Shown here: piece after piece, positions 42,935 through 54,907 of the stretch
Layout of the letters: each line of letters begins with the position of its first letter
Numbering within the stretch: position 1 is the stretch's first letter
From: Pyrus communis
Taxonomy: Eukaryota; Streptophyta; Magnoliopsida; Rosales; Rosaceae
Direction of reading: 5' to 3'
DNA length: 64,000 nt
NCBI RefSeq assembly: GCF_963583255.1
Contig: NC_084815.1
Coordinates: 13,563,724-13,627,723, forward strand
Notes under the pieces: generated by a model
The model's input: the letters and a program-made list of their open reading frames with translations, nothing else
The model's database searches: none
What the model was told of the DNA's origin: nothing
Position numbers and translations under genes: made by a program

Positions 42935-45900
42935 GTTGATATCAGAGCCTCTGGTTATATAATTAGAACCTATTAAGTTCGACGATACATAAACTGAATT
43001 AAAATTCAGCGTGATTCCATATCCTTGGCGTACTAATATGATATATTCAGACATATTCTATGATCAGTTTCCTTTTGATCCTAAATTCAAGTTTTTGTTA
43101 AATATTAAAAATCAGATGGAGGTCGGTTAAAGAGCAAAGGCCGACAGGGCTTACGATTGTGTTGTTCATGGTATCAAGATTATTTCTTATTAATTAATCT
43201 TATGGCACGAATCTGGAAAATTTTATCAGAAATAGCTATAAACCGTGTTTCAATCGTATAATTATATTAGAATTTGGAGAAGCATATATATATGTATATC
43301 GTGCTAATATGTAAATATTTTGCAGTGGGATCCAAACATGGATTGAAGTATAAAATTTAAATAATGGGGATAGTTGCTTCGAATTCCAACAGTTTTCCAG
43401 ATTGTACCTATTATAAGTACATATAATCTATGATTAGGTTGATGGCATTTTTTTGCAGGCCTTTAGTTTTGCATATAATAAGTTTTGGTGGAGCCACTGG
43501 TTATGCAGGTTTTATTTACATGTGCTTGCTTGATCAATAAAATCCAATTTGATAAGCCAAAATAGATTACCGCCAATGGTTCTGACAAAGGAATGACTAA
43601 GAAAGTTTTATTAGTCAGTTTATTGAATTAACAACGACTGAAAACCATGGAATATTTCAGAGTTTTTATTTCAATTTTAATGCTAATGTTTGGTTGACCA
43701 TGTACTATTACTGCTGATAGATAAGTTGAAGCCATAGAGGTTGGGGTTCCTTTTTACTCAGCCAGCGGGTGCGGCCTACCGCCTCAACTCTCAAGGGCTT
43801 CAAGGCGGGCCCTATTATATTACCAAGTGATAGAACTTCTATGTTAGGTGCGTCCAAGGTGGACAGCGACACCAGCCCAATATGGGTCAATGCCTATGGT
43901 CACAAGTTCACGCGACAGATCCCGGCAAAAGTATAGGTTATATACATTTGTCATCTCAACTTTTTATAAGCATGTGTACGCATTTACATTTGTTCTAACC
44001 TTGCATTGGAGAATTTCTTGAGATTCCTCCGTCGAGCAAGCCCAATGGGAAGGTCATCGGCATATGAGATCCTGGTATGATATTTTCTTTTGGTCTTCAT
44101 GTTCAGTAGGTATCGTTTGGTATGCAGACGGGACGGGACGGGACGGAACGGGATGGGACGGGACAGGACGAGACAGGACGGAACGGAACGGAGCGAGAGC
44201 AAAGATGCCCTCGGATGGAAACAAGGAGGAAAAAGAAGGAGACGGAGAGGTTATAATTTTGTGTTCCATGGATGTGGAACGAGTCGTTCCAGGGAGGTGA
44301 GGTGGAACGAAAATTCACCCAAAACTCGTCCCGTGGAACAGCTCGTTCCACCCATTTTAGGCGCACCAAACGTGGGACGGAACGCCTTGTCCCACTCTGT
44401 TCCGTCCCGTCCCACGTACCAAACGGTACCTAATTTTAGGCGCACCAAACGTGGGACGGAACGCTTTGTCCCACTCTGTTCCGTCCCGTCCCACGTACCA
44501 AACGGTACCTTAGGTACCGTTTGGTACGTGGGACGGGACGGAACAGAGTGGGACAAGGCGTTCCGTCCCACGTTTGGTGCGCCTAAAATGGGTGGAACGA
44601 GCTGTTCCACGGGACGAGTTTTGGGTGAATTTTCGTTCCACCTCACCCCCCTGGAACGACTCGTTCCACATCCGTGGAACACAAAATTATAACATTTCCG
44701 TCTCCTTCTTCTTCCTCCTTGTTTCCATCCGAGGGCATCTTTGCTCCCGCTCCGTTCCGTTCCGTCCTGTCCCGTCTCGTCCCGTCCCATTCCGTTCCGT
44801 CCCGTCCCGTTGCGTTGGATTCAAGAACCATTGATTGATGATCTAAGCAAGTACATGTAATTTTCAAAAGCCAATTATGCATGTAGAGCTTGCATTGCAT
44901 GTGTAAATTTTATCATAACACCAGTATCCAAATTGTATGCATAAAGAAGGCATACCGAGAAACATTGATATATGCATACATTATCATACTCGTTTGAGAC
45001 TGTTTTGTTGGCTATTCCGACACTAGTGCAAGAGCATATATGTCGCCTATGGCTTCGCGTTTGAACGGTAAATTGAATAAAGTTCAACTCCAATTACCTA
45101 ATTATTACAATTAAGAGATGGGCATGAGATTTCGAATGCAACTTGACATCTTTCTAAATGCAGGAGACGGAATTGGTTCACTTTTAAATTGTCTCAATAC
45201 TATTGTTGGTATATAGATTGTGCCTATATATATGATTATGATAACATATATTAAAGTTGCATTTCAGGGATACATATGTTAAGTTATTCGCAGATTAGCT
45301 TTATACATGCTTGTCAGTGAATTTAATGTATTTCTTATACATGAAAGTAAGTCATACATATTTTGGCAACATTTGTTAAGCAAATGGCGTGTATAGTGTT
45401 ACTTGTATGGCTATTTTGGTTCAAGCATGTATGAGATGATGCAATTTTAAACATTGATGTGAGCTTGGAATGGGGTGAATTATAGTTTTTTGGTTAATCA
45501 TGTGATTATACATATGTTTAATAAAAGGTGGTGAACATATGAAAACATCAGGTATGTATTTTATTCATAGCATGTGACTTAATTGATAAGCATGAGTTTC
45601 CAAACTTGTATATGATTTGTTAGTTTTTCCTATGCCTAAGGAATTCTAAACAATGCTTTGATCAGTCAAATGTTTTTGTGCCATAAGGGGAGAAGAAAAG
45701 AAATTATTCAAGGATAATGTATGGCATGTATTAGAGATGTTTCTTTTGGAAGAAAAGAATTTTGGTTGTTCTTTATTAATTTGGTATTTACAAGGCTAAT
45801 GCGCGGTTTTGATGCTAATGTTTTAGGAGTCTTGTGCTACTGAAAGAAACATATAAAAGGAAAGGAACTCGTTTGACTTAAGAAAACATTTGAGCGATTT

Positions 45901-48541
45901 AGCTTTTAAAATAAAGGAATGTATTGTTCTCTCACATTACATAAAGTATTTCTAATTTAAGTAATTTACTCCATAATGATAAGTATTGACGTTCTTGTGG
46001 TGGAATAAATTTTTTTCTATATGTGATTAATCTCTTTCAAGTATGTTGTTAGGTTTCTTGAGATTAATTTAATGTCAAAGGGAGTCATGAAGGAATTAGT
46101 GCCTTTTGTTGGCAAGACTCGACGCTCGAATCAGAGTTACTTCGGTCAACTTTGCATTTTAATTAGAATAAAAGGGATAATCTTCTTGCCTACAGGTGTG
46201 GATTACTTCTTTTCATTTAATTAAGATGGCATAGTATAGGTTTTATTTCACAAAAGTTGTGAAAATCTTCATCTTGCCTGCAGGTGTTGAAGCTTTTCAT
46301 GAAGGTACTTTTGTGGCATAAAACCTAGTACTAGAAACTAGTTGATTTTCTTGCCTACAGGTGTAAATTAATTTAGTTTCATGAAGTTTATTGGGGATAA
46401 AATTCCATGCCATCAATTACAAATATTTCCACTATGAGCCCCATAATAGGTTATGGTTTTAAGGCATGGAATTCGGTTGCATCATGACGTATTTTGTGTC
46501 TCTTCATGAGACTTGTTGATGCAAAGTATTGGACCCATGAAAGTTAATCAAGGATTGCTAAGGTACACATTGTTTAAGTCTTAGCTTGTAAATCTTTTCA
46601 ATTTGAACTATGGTGTCGGTTTAGAGGATGAAATTTGACTACTAAAGTTTCTTTGGACATCAAAATTGAAATAATATGAAATTGAATTTGTTATGGATGC
46701 ATAAATTCATGATAGATGCATATAATTGTTTCTGGCAGATTGCATGTCTTGATTTAAATCAGGTGAATGACACGTCTAATGGTCACCAAATGACCTGAAT
46801 TTTGGATATGTTCAACAAATAGATGTCTAATATGCGTCTACAAATATTCTTAATTTTTTGCCGTGTATTTTAATTGTGGTGAATTTACTAGTAACCCATG
46901 CTCGTGGACAGTTTTACTGGCAGATTGTGTTGGTCTTTTTGAGATGTCACTTTAGACTACTATTTTGATCCAAAACAGCTCCATATTTTTGTTTTATGAA
47001 GATTAGTATGTCTATTTTGATCAGTATAAATTTGGTAGCAATCAAGCTTGTAATTTAATTATGAGAAATTCTAAAGTAAGTGTAAATCATTGCTGAAATT
47101 CTATTTGACAACTTTATGTTGGTTGTGATGTCTATTTATTATGTCTAAAATACAAAGCAATTTTCTTTAGGTACATCTTTGAAAGAATATATTAATGAGT
47201 GTTTGCCCAAGTGGGAGAATTAGTGAACAAAAATTAGGCTTCACGCTTGTTAACTTATTTGCAAGCATGAACTCTAAAAACTTAGTGGGAGTTGTTCTAA
47301 AATTTTGAGCATTAAGTGGACTTGCATGAATCTATTAAAGCATTATTCTATCTTCCATGAATTTGGGTTACTCGAATATCCATAATATGTTTAAGTTGCA
47401 CGAATGGATACTTGGTATATGCGTACATTTTTATGTTACTTGCAATCATTTGGATTTCTCGGTTGATCATTTGTTTTGGGGCTCATAAGGACTTAGCATG
47501 AATGTGGACTTTGAGTTTTGTGTAATAGCGGTGAATGCTTTCATGCTTAGTTGTACCTTTCATTGAGGCAATATGCATTCATTGACCAAGTAAGGCTATT
47601 CCCAAAGGCATATTTTCAAAAATATGATTTAAGTATTGATTTGCAAATTAAGTAATGATGTTGCAGATCAGTGGGAGTTTGAGTTTTGTGTTAGTAATGC
47701 CTTACATTTGCAGATGTCCTATAAGGTATGTATAGAATCCATGTATTCAATTTAATCTCCAGTTGGATTCATTAAGTCACATTTTTCGTGTGCTAGTCAA
47801 TTATCTGATGAAATATATATCTGATATTAAGAAGTTATCAAATTGCATGTTAAATGGCATGGCATGATTTGTGCACTGCCTCAGTTGTGAGGATTTCCAT
47901 CTTGCCCGCAGGTTTTGGAAATCATTATGAAAGTAACTGGTATGGTGCATAGATCAATGTCAAGAAACATATTAATTCATCTTGCTCACAAGTGTTGAAT
48001 TAATTTGTTTTATGAAATTTTTGGGATATTTTACTTGGACATGTGCCTATTTGGTATTTTTAGTTGTGTATGTTGGCTATAAACATTGTTTGTATTGTTA
48101 TTGGTCTAATGAAACTGATGCATGATTGTTTTGGAGATGTATTCACACCTGCAGGTTGTGGTGGTTTCATTAGATGAAGGATATCTGCATTGGCAAATTT
48201 AAGGCTTCAAAGAAGCGTAAAAGTGTAACTTGTGTGTTACAATAAGGTGGACCTGAGATGTTATAAAGTAAGACGTTTTGGTTAACTTAAAGTTTATTTA
48301 AAGTTTCATCTCTTGATCATAATTTGTGTTTCATGTGAATGAGGATCTTAGCATGTGTGATTATGAAGGTTTTGAGTTGTATCAATCCTACAACCTTGTT
48401 AGTTCCATGTTAAGAAATGCATTTGACAGAAGCTACATTAAGGACGAGATGTAATCACTATTACATGGCCACTAAAGTGACATTAATCTCCAATCTCAAG
48501 TATAAACATGAATATTACATTTTGTAGACCAAGTGGGAGAA
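42935..48541 (+). other. Non-coding interior of the LARD-like element
   Basis: No ORF longer than about 90 codons outside the MITE pair. The motif CTTGCCTACAGGTGTxxAxT or CTTGCCTGCAGGTGTTGAAG occurs near 46187, 46274, 46350 and, altered, at 47900, 47983 and 48152. Each is followed by a T-rich block and ATGAAG.T. These may be old tandem repeats or a structured RNA domain. Confidence 0.6.
44109..44815. repeat. Head-to-head PIF-like MITE pair forming a 700-bp palindrome
   Basis: Two copies of an element ending GGTACCGTTTGGTACGTGGG lie in opposite orientation with TTA between them (44504-44518). The left copy (44109-44430) has an extra 79-bp copy of its right end (44431-44509). The right copy (44513 to about 44815) has lost its outer terminus. 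Arms are GC-rich with GGGACGGAAC runs and pair over about 300 bp. The TTA between the copies and the GGTACCGTTTGG ends fit PIF/Harbinger MITEs. ORFs of up to 200 codons across it are by-products of the GC-rich repeat. Confidence 0.85.
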
Positions 48542-48992
48542 TGTTGGATTTATCCAATATAAATCAACCATTAAGTGGTTTACTACATGTAATAGGAATG
48601 TAATATTGGAGAATAATGTTGATTGTGATTTGATCTCTTAAAGATATCAATCTTATATAAGGTGTCTTGTATTGGAAATAGGATTGATGGAATCCTTAAT
48701 TGAATATGATTATGATACTTGACTTGGAGGCTAAGAAAGTAAAGTTTAGGTTTCCCTTATGGATGGAAACCCTAACTTTTAGCCTATATATAAAAAACAC
48801 CGGTCCATATAAGCCCTAGAACACACAACATAATGTTTCCCATAGAGTAGTAGTATTCGGCTAAGAGTTTATAGAAGATCTTGGTGTTGCCGTGCTATGC
48901 TACTTTTGTGTTCGACTTCCATAGCCGTCGTTGGAATCAAGTGAGTCACTCCTTCGTTTGTGTTTTAATTGTATAACCTTATAAGGCTAACA
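48542..48992 (+). repeat. 3' LTR of LARD-like element
   Basis: 451 bp from TGTTGGATTTATCC to AGGCTAACA, followed by TAAAC. It lacks the duplications of the 5' LTR. Confidence 0.9.
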
Positions 48993-48997
48993 TAAAC

Positions 48998-49460
48998 TTG
49001 ATATGATTGCTTTCAAGTAAAGCCATTATATCAGCTCACACTCATCCCAAAAGCTGAACAAGAGGAAATATGTCTACGCCACTCTGGCATAGTACTTTGA
49101 GATTGCAGATGACATCATAAGCTAGAAGAATAAAGCTCAAAAGAAGAATTTTGATTCAGACCACGGTAAGAAGTCTGAGCGAAAAAATAAAAGGGGAAGT
49201 AAGGACAAGTCAACTTTTTACAAGCCAAAGATATTCATTGCTCTGAACACTTTAATCAACAATATCCTTCAATGCCAAAGATAAGCCTTATCCTAAAAGG
49301 CCAAAGCCTCTTCCGAATCACCTAGCCAGGAAACGATCTAATGAGTATTGTTCTATTGACCAGAGCACTAGGCATACTACGAAGAATAATCGTATGCTTC
49401 GAGAGCACATTGAAGACCTAATAGACCAAGGATATGCTAGGTGTTTGGGTTAATATTTAA
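48998..49460 (+). pseudogene. Ty3/gypsy gag remnant
   Basis: Plus-strand frames with many interruptions read Lys-rich sequence and then 'YCSIDQSTRHTTKNNRM' and 'REHIEDLIDQGYAR', like the C-terminal part of plant gypsy Gag ahead of the protease. The usual CCHC cysteines are only partly kept. The LARD-like element inserted immediately to its left. No pol follows. Confidence 0.6.
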
Positions 49461-52400
49461 CTTTGGACTTCAAGGGAAGAAAGCCCAAAAAAGCTCAATA
49501 AAGGAGATTTTACCCGAGGCCTAGAGTCAAGCCCAGATACCCATCTCGAGACAATATGACGACTTCCCATTTAATGTAAAGGTTAGGTGCTTACAAGAGA
49601 AGTGACAATCGATGGAAATCTACCTACTCTTGGCCCAAAAGCACTTTCTGAATGGTAGAACATGTAAAATGTTGATAACTCACTACCCTTCAATTGCTTT
49701 CGGGCAAGAGCAGAAATAGTAGTTAGGATAATTCGTCTATAAAATGAGGAAGATGCCCCGAAGAAAAGGACACTCAACCAATCAAACAAACAAACATACA
49801 ACTTGTCTCTCAGTCAAGCAAATACACAGAAAGATGTGCTTTGTCCAAATTATGTACCCTTTTAGCCTTAAACTCCCCTTAAAAAGACATATTTTGTCTA
49901 CTGTAAAAGCTCTGCTACTTCTTCTAAATTTTGTAGTATCGATTTTCTTGTGTAAACTTGTTCACCGCTCATCCTGCTTTAGTAGTCAACCCCTTGTAAC
50001 TACAAAGAAAAGAGACCACAAGACGTTTAAACCTTGCCCAACTCTCTTTGTTTTGTCTTTAAGTTAATAGATCTGGTGTTATGATGTATTCCCCAGTATA
50101 TATTCAAGTCATTTCCAGTCTTTTGATGAACCAAAGAAGACTAAATGTGAATTAAACTGATGACTTGATCAGATCTGGATCTCCACCCGTTAAGCATACA
50201 AGATAACCAACTAAAAGTCCTTGATCTCAAGGCATAGAAAATAACTTAATGTAGACTAAACCCATCTACAACAATCCTTTGATAACAAGAAGTCAGAATA
50301 ACTTGGTGCCCAAGTAATCGGCTTAAATACACTTGTTCTACATCTGCCATACTGAGATGGCAGTGGCATGCCTAAGCACTTAGTTAGTTTTGATTGTGGG
50401 CTTCAAGGCCTACACCTAAGACCACACAAAGGCACCTTTCAAAACTAACTTTGTCTTCCTCTTGCAGCATCTCAACAAGTAGGAGCCCAACAACCAACCA
50501 AAGTGCCAACTCCTTGGGGAGTTATGTGCTCGAGCTAGGGACCCCTCCCAGTGAGATTTCTTGCCTGAACACTAGGAGTACGTGAAGGATAGGGTTAAGA
50601 AGGAAGAACTTGCTAATAAGAAAGGTAAAGGCAAGTCCAATCGGTACGATCTCATTGACAAAAATATAAAGAAAATAAGGAGGAAGAATAGGATATTTAT
50701 AGAGTTCTTTTTTAATCACACGACTATTGAATCTAGAATGACTTGACTTTAGATTCGTGAATCTAACGGTTGGATCTTATCAAAAACACAAAATGTAGCC
50801 TCTCGAGCTTCGTGCACATGCAAAGTGATGACCCATCATCAACCTTGTCTTAATGACACCCTATTCAACGGTCACATATTCAAATCCAAAATGTCTTCAC
50901 TACCTTGCATTGGTAATGGAATTGAATTGACACATGTTAAAAGAATTCTGAACGGCAAGCTATTTCGATCTACTATGGCATGGCCATTGGGTAAATATTC
51001 ATCCTCAATTGGGTGCCCTTTTCAAAGCTTATTTAGGGGCATTTGTGGGACCTTGAATTTAACTAGGTTGGAGTATGGCAGATCAAAATACAAGTGTCTT
51101 TGAAGTCTTGACATAGACTCAACACCTTTAAACCAGACCTAGCTGACTCAACTGCAATGATGGGCATTGGAATGGCAAGCAAGGCCCCCAGGTTGTTCAA
51201 GTTCCTTTCGAGTGCAAATATAAGGATAGTATAGTGGCACAAGTAAGGGTGTCGAACCACAGGGACTGAGAAACAACTTAGTAAAACATTTGACTCTTAC
51301 AAATTAGCATTAGTTAAAAACTCCTATGACTTAAAATGGGGGGTTTGAGAAATTTTGGAAAAGAAATAAAAACAGAAAGAAAAGGGAAAAATTAGAACTA
51401 TCTAAAAACAAACCTAAGACATGGAATAGGTTAGAAACGTTTTTAGGACATAAATTTGACTTCAAATGGACAAAGGCCTTCCCCTAAACATTCCAAGATC
51501 AGTGATATGATCTTTTAACTTATCCCTTTCAAATGCACAACTAAGATGTTCACATATCTAGTATGGCATATAACTAGATTGTATGAATCTTCTCTTACTT
51601 TGCATGTTAGATGCATGGCATATACATAAAACTTATATTTGTAGGTGCAACCTAGCATGGCATATACTCAGATTTAACACCTAGAAACTCATTAAGAATG
51701 AAGAGGATTATGAACATCACATGAACCCTAGAACATAGCATTTATGCTAGAACTTCATGGAATCAATTTACATGATTAGTTCTGAACCTAACCACATGTT
51801 GCTAATGAATGAAAGAAGATATGGCAGTCATCCTTATCATTCTCAACAGAAAGCAAACATAAACAAGGTAGCTAAGCTTGAAAATATGTGCTTGAAATGA
51901 TTGAAACAGAAAACTGCTTCTAACTTGCAAATGAAATCGATAAACTAAAACTTCATCACAACATTAATTCAATCATGTCTAGGGCTTCAAAGCAGCCCTA
52001 AGTATCCATAAAAACAAAATACATAAAAAGTCAGGAAAGCTAGAACCTAGAAACTACTCAAGGGCGAAGACTCTTGCTCTTTCTCTCTCTCTCCAGATTC
52101 TTCTTTTTTTTTTCTCATGTAGTGTATTTGTCTCCTATTAAAAAGCTTAGGACTTATCTAACATCTAACACATTTACATTCTTGAATTGACTCTCATTTA
52201 TAACTCATAACAACCAGCTTTTAGTATTGGAGTAACTGAAAATTAGCTGCTATCAGAATTTTATTCTATTATAACTTCTTGTCGAAATATCCAAACACAA
52301 GTTGTAAAGATCATCAGAAAGAAGACTTCCAGGGCTTTCCAACCATGTATGGCCCATTTTCTAATTCATTTTGAGCACTTCGGGGCAAAGCTCGCAAGTT

Positions 52401-52639
52401 GGCTATTCTGCAAGGGCATTTTCTAGAGGATCTTGGGCAACTTGTTACAATATTCAAAATAAGATAATTTCTTCAAGCCCTTACTTTCATCCTGAAATAC
52501 AATACAAACAAAAAAATACATTGTGATGCATAGAGATTTTAAGTCAAAAACCTAAGTAAAAGAGGGCATATAAATATAACTTTATGCACTCAACATAGGC
52601 CTTGCTGAGATCAACCATAGTTGTTCCACAGGACTCAGA
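49461..52639. other. Non-coding repeat-like region, unassigned
   Basis: About 3.2 kb without a gene I can support. ORFs of 63-107 codons on both strands show no family. Around 51240-51280 the run GGGTGTCGAACCACAGGGACTGAG resembles a motif common in degenerate plant retroelements. 52080-52115 is a CT-rich simple repeat. Confidence 0.4.
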
Positions 52640-53060
52640 AACCTCGTTTGACTGGGGATCTTATTAGTTTCTTATATTTTTGGAGATTTCTATAATCTAG
52701 GAATTAGCGTACACTGCAAGTAAAAACAATCTAAAAAGGAAGCCATATCTTATGTTAGATATCCTTTAGGATTCAGTGGTTTAATATGTATCTTATATCT
52801 TAAAAGGACGCTTTCTCGACTAGTATAATACACTCATCTAGGATTCATCTATGATAACACTTTCATAGCGCATGCTTTGCTCTTTTGTCATTTGCTTGAG
52901 TTCTTATATTTTAAACTAACTTAACCATCGTAGACCCTTTGGTCAGTGCCACACTAGTACATTAGGTTAATCACGATTGTTTGCTCTTGTTTGTAGGTGG
53001 TTATTCTTGGTTTCTCTACGATCCATGGTGGTGTGGAATTTTTATTCCAACACTAAAGAA
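52640..53060. repeat. Dispersed repeat, copy 2 (copy 1 at 38300-38700)
   Basis: See the copy at 38300-38700. This copy ends ATTTTTATTCCAACA. A block at 53280-53340 (GGGACTATGATTTTCCAGGG) also resembles 38230-38262, but in a different relative position, so the two loci have been rearranged. Confidence 0.65.
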
Positions 53061-54003
53061 AGTTAAGGTTCCACCTTAAAACTAATCAGTAATATGGAGA
53101 GTAGCTCAACCTCTTATAACCCTTTGCAAGGTTTTTCCTTTTATTGATGTGGGGCTCTTTTACCTTCACATCCTAACAGAAACCCTCCGTTCGCCACTAG
53201 ATCTTGTTTTTTCTCTACGAAAATGTCTTATAATTAGTTATTGTAACATTACGTGGAGTGGGTGAGAGTTTTAGCAAGAATGGATTATGGGTTTTGTGGG
53301 ACTATGATTTTCCAGGGCTGGAGTAAGGCAGGTCAGAGTAAGCTACCCTATGTGTGAGCCCAACGGCCACATGTGTTCCACGTCACCCAATTTTTCGTGT
53401 TTACATACTAGGACTAAAAAATTCATCACATGTGACGGGCGTGTTGAGAGTATGAATCACACATCCGGGAAAGAAGAGACTTTGCATGTACTTATAAGTA
53501 ATAGTAATACTCCCCATATTACTAATTGGTTAAATGGTGAAACCTTAACTTTGTTCACTTACCCATTTTGGATAAAGTACGCGATGTTTTTCTAATTCTT
53601 AGTTTGTGATATAGGGTGGATTTCCGATTATATTCAGCTAGATCTTGATGTAACCAATGATAAATTATCATTTTGTTAACATTTAAAACGAAAAATGTAG
53701 AATATATAGGATAATTAGCACGAACTTTGATATTTAGTTGCAGAAACAATCAGGTGTCGACATTTCTTTATTTCATTGTCTTGTCGTTGATATACAATCA
53801 ATATGTTGTCGGTGTTAAAAAAATGATCATTTAATTAAATGTCAATAGTTACCATTCTTGCTAATTGCCCTTTATTATAATACTTGTGTTTGGTTTGAAG
53901 TAACCATTAAGCTTTCTTCTTTCTGATGATCTTTTTTGGGATTTTTTTTTCTAAATATAAAAATATATTTGCACTTTGATGTAAGAGGTTCCTCACTTTA
54001 TTA
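53061..54003. other. AT-rich non-coding sequence
   Basis: No coding region or known repeat recognised apart from the 53280-53340 block noted with the dispersed repeat. Confidence 0.45.
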
Positions 54004-54608
54004 AAAAATGGAGATTAGTTGTGAGACCTACTTCACATCAAATTTCAATTATCTAAACCACTTATTTTGTAAGTCTCAATTCATAGATCATTCTTACAAA
54101 AATTCAATTCAATCTGAAATCATTTGCCTATTTAATTATGAAGAAGAAATTTCAATGTTTTCTTAGGAACGAAGTATTCATCAATTTCTTTGAACTTAAT
54201 TAAATGCCTCAAATATTTTCAATTTAACTAATATTTTGTAAGGATGATCTATGAGGTGCAACTTGAATGTCTTATAGAACAAACGGTTCAGATCATTGAA
54301 GTTAAAAAAAATGGGGACTAGTTGTGAGGCCCACTCCACATTGAACTTCAAATATTTGAATCGTCTATTTTGTAAGTCTCGATTTATATATCATCCTTAC
54401 AAAAATTCAATTCAATTCAAAACCATGTTTCTATTTAATTATCACAATGAAATTTCATTGTCTCTTATAGAACAAATGTTCGTCAATTTCTTTGAACTCA
54501 ATTAGATACCGCAAATATTTTCAATTTGAGTACTATTTGTAAGGATGATCTATGAGGTGCAACTTGAAAAATAGATTGTTTGGATCGTCCTTTAAGGGAT
54601 CCCCATTT
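54004..54608. repeat. Two direct copies of a 300-bp repeat upstream of the P450 gene
   Basis: Copy 1 is 54004-54302 and copy 2 is 54303-54608. Both start with AAAAAATGGxGAxTAGTTGTGAG and contain TCTTACAAAAATTCAATTCAAT, TTTCTTTGAACT.AATTA and TGTAAGGATGATCTATGAGG. Copy 2 ends GGGATCCCCATTTT, which pairs with its own AAAATGGGGAC start, suggesting a MITE-like unit. The second copy ends 300 bp before the P450 start codon. Confidence 0.82.
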
Positions 54609-54907
54609 TATATTTCAAAAAACTAGGATTAATTGTAAGTGAGTTAAACGACACAATGAAGTAGTTATTTTTGTTGATATCGATCTCATTATTTACGAAA
54701 GTTAAATTTAGGAACTTTCGCTTGTAACTAGGAAGAAAGAAAAGAATGCCGAACCTGTTCAAGCCAAAGATTTTCCTTTCTTCCTACCGAGACTAGCACA
54801 AGCAGGTGAGGCTGAGTTGGAGATATCGTTGGCTGCTACAAAGCCTACACTGAGTGAGTTTGGTTTTGTAGGGTCGAACAGACTCTCTCCATTCACAGCA
54901 GCGATAC

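Larger units (their letters stand above)
42315..48992 (+). mobile_element. Complete LTR retrotransposon without coding capacity (LARD-like)
   Basis: 5' LTR 42315-42934 and 3' LTR 48542-48992, with target duplication TAAAC (42310-42314 and 48993-48997). A primer-binding site TTGATATCAGAGCC, close to initiator tRNA-Met, is at 42936-42949. A purine-rich tract, AAGTGGGAGAA, precedes the 3' LTR. The internal 5.6 kb has no gag or pol; it carries recurrent CTTGCCTGCAGGTGT-like motifs and a MITE pair. It is best described as a large retrotransposon derivative of copia type, moved by proteins from elsewhere. Confidence 0.88.

Noticed and set aside
44064..44834. Several long overlapping ORFs (up to 200 codons) on both strands
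   Set aside because: They come from a GC-rich palindromic MITE with few stop codons; the translations are low-complexity and mirror each other on the two strands.
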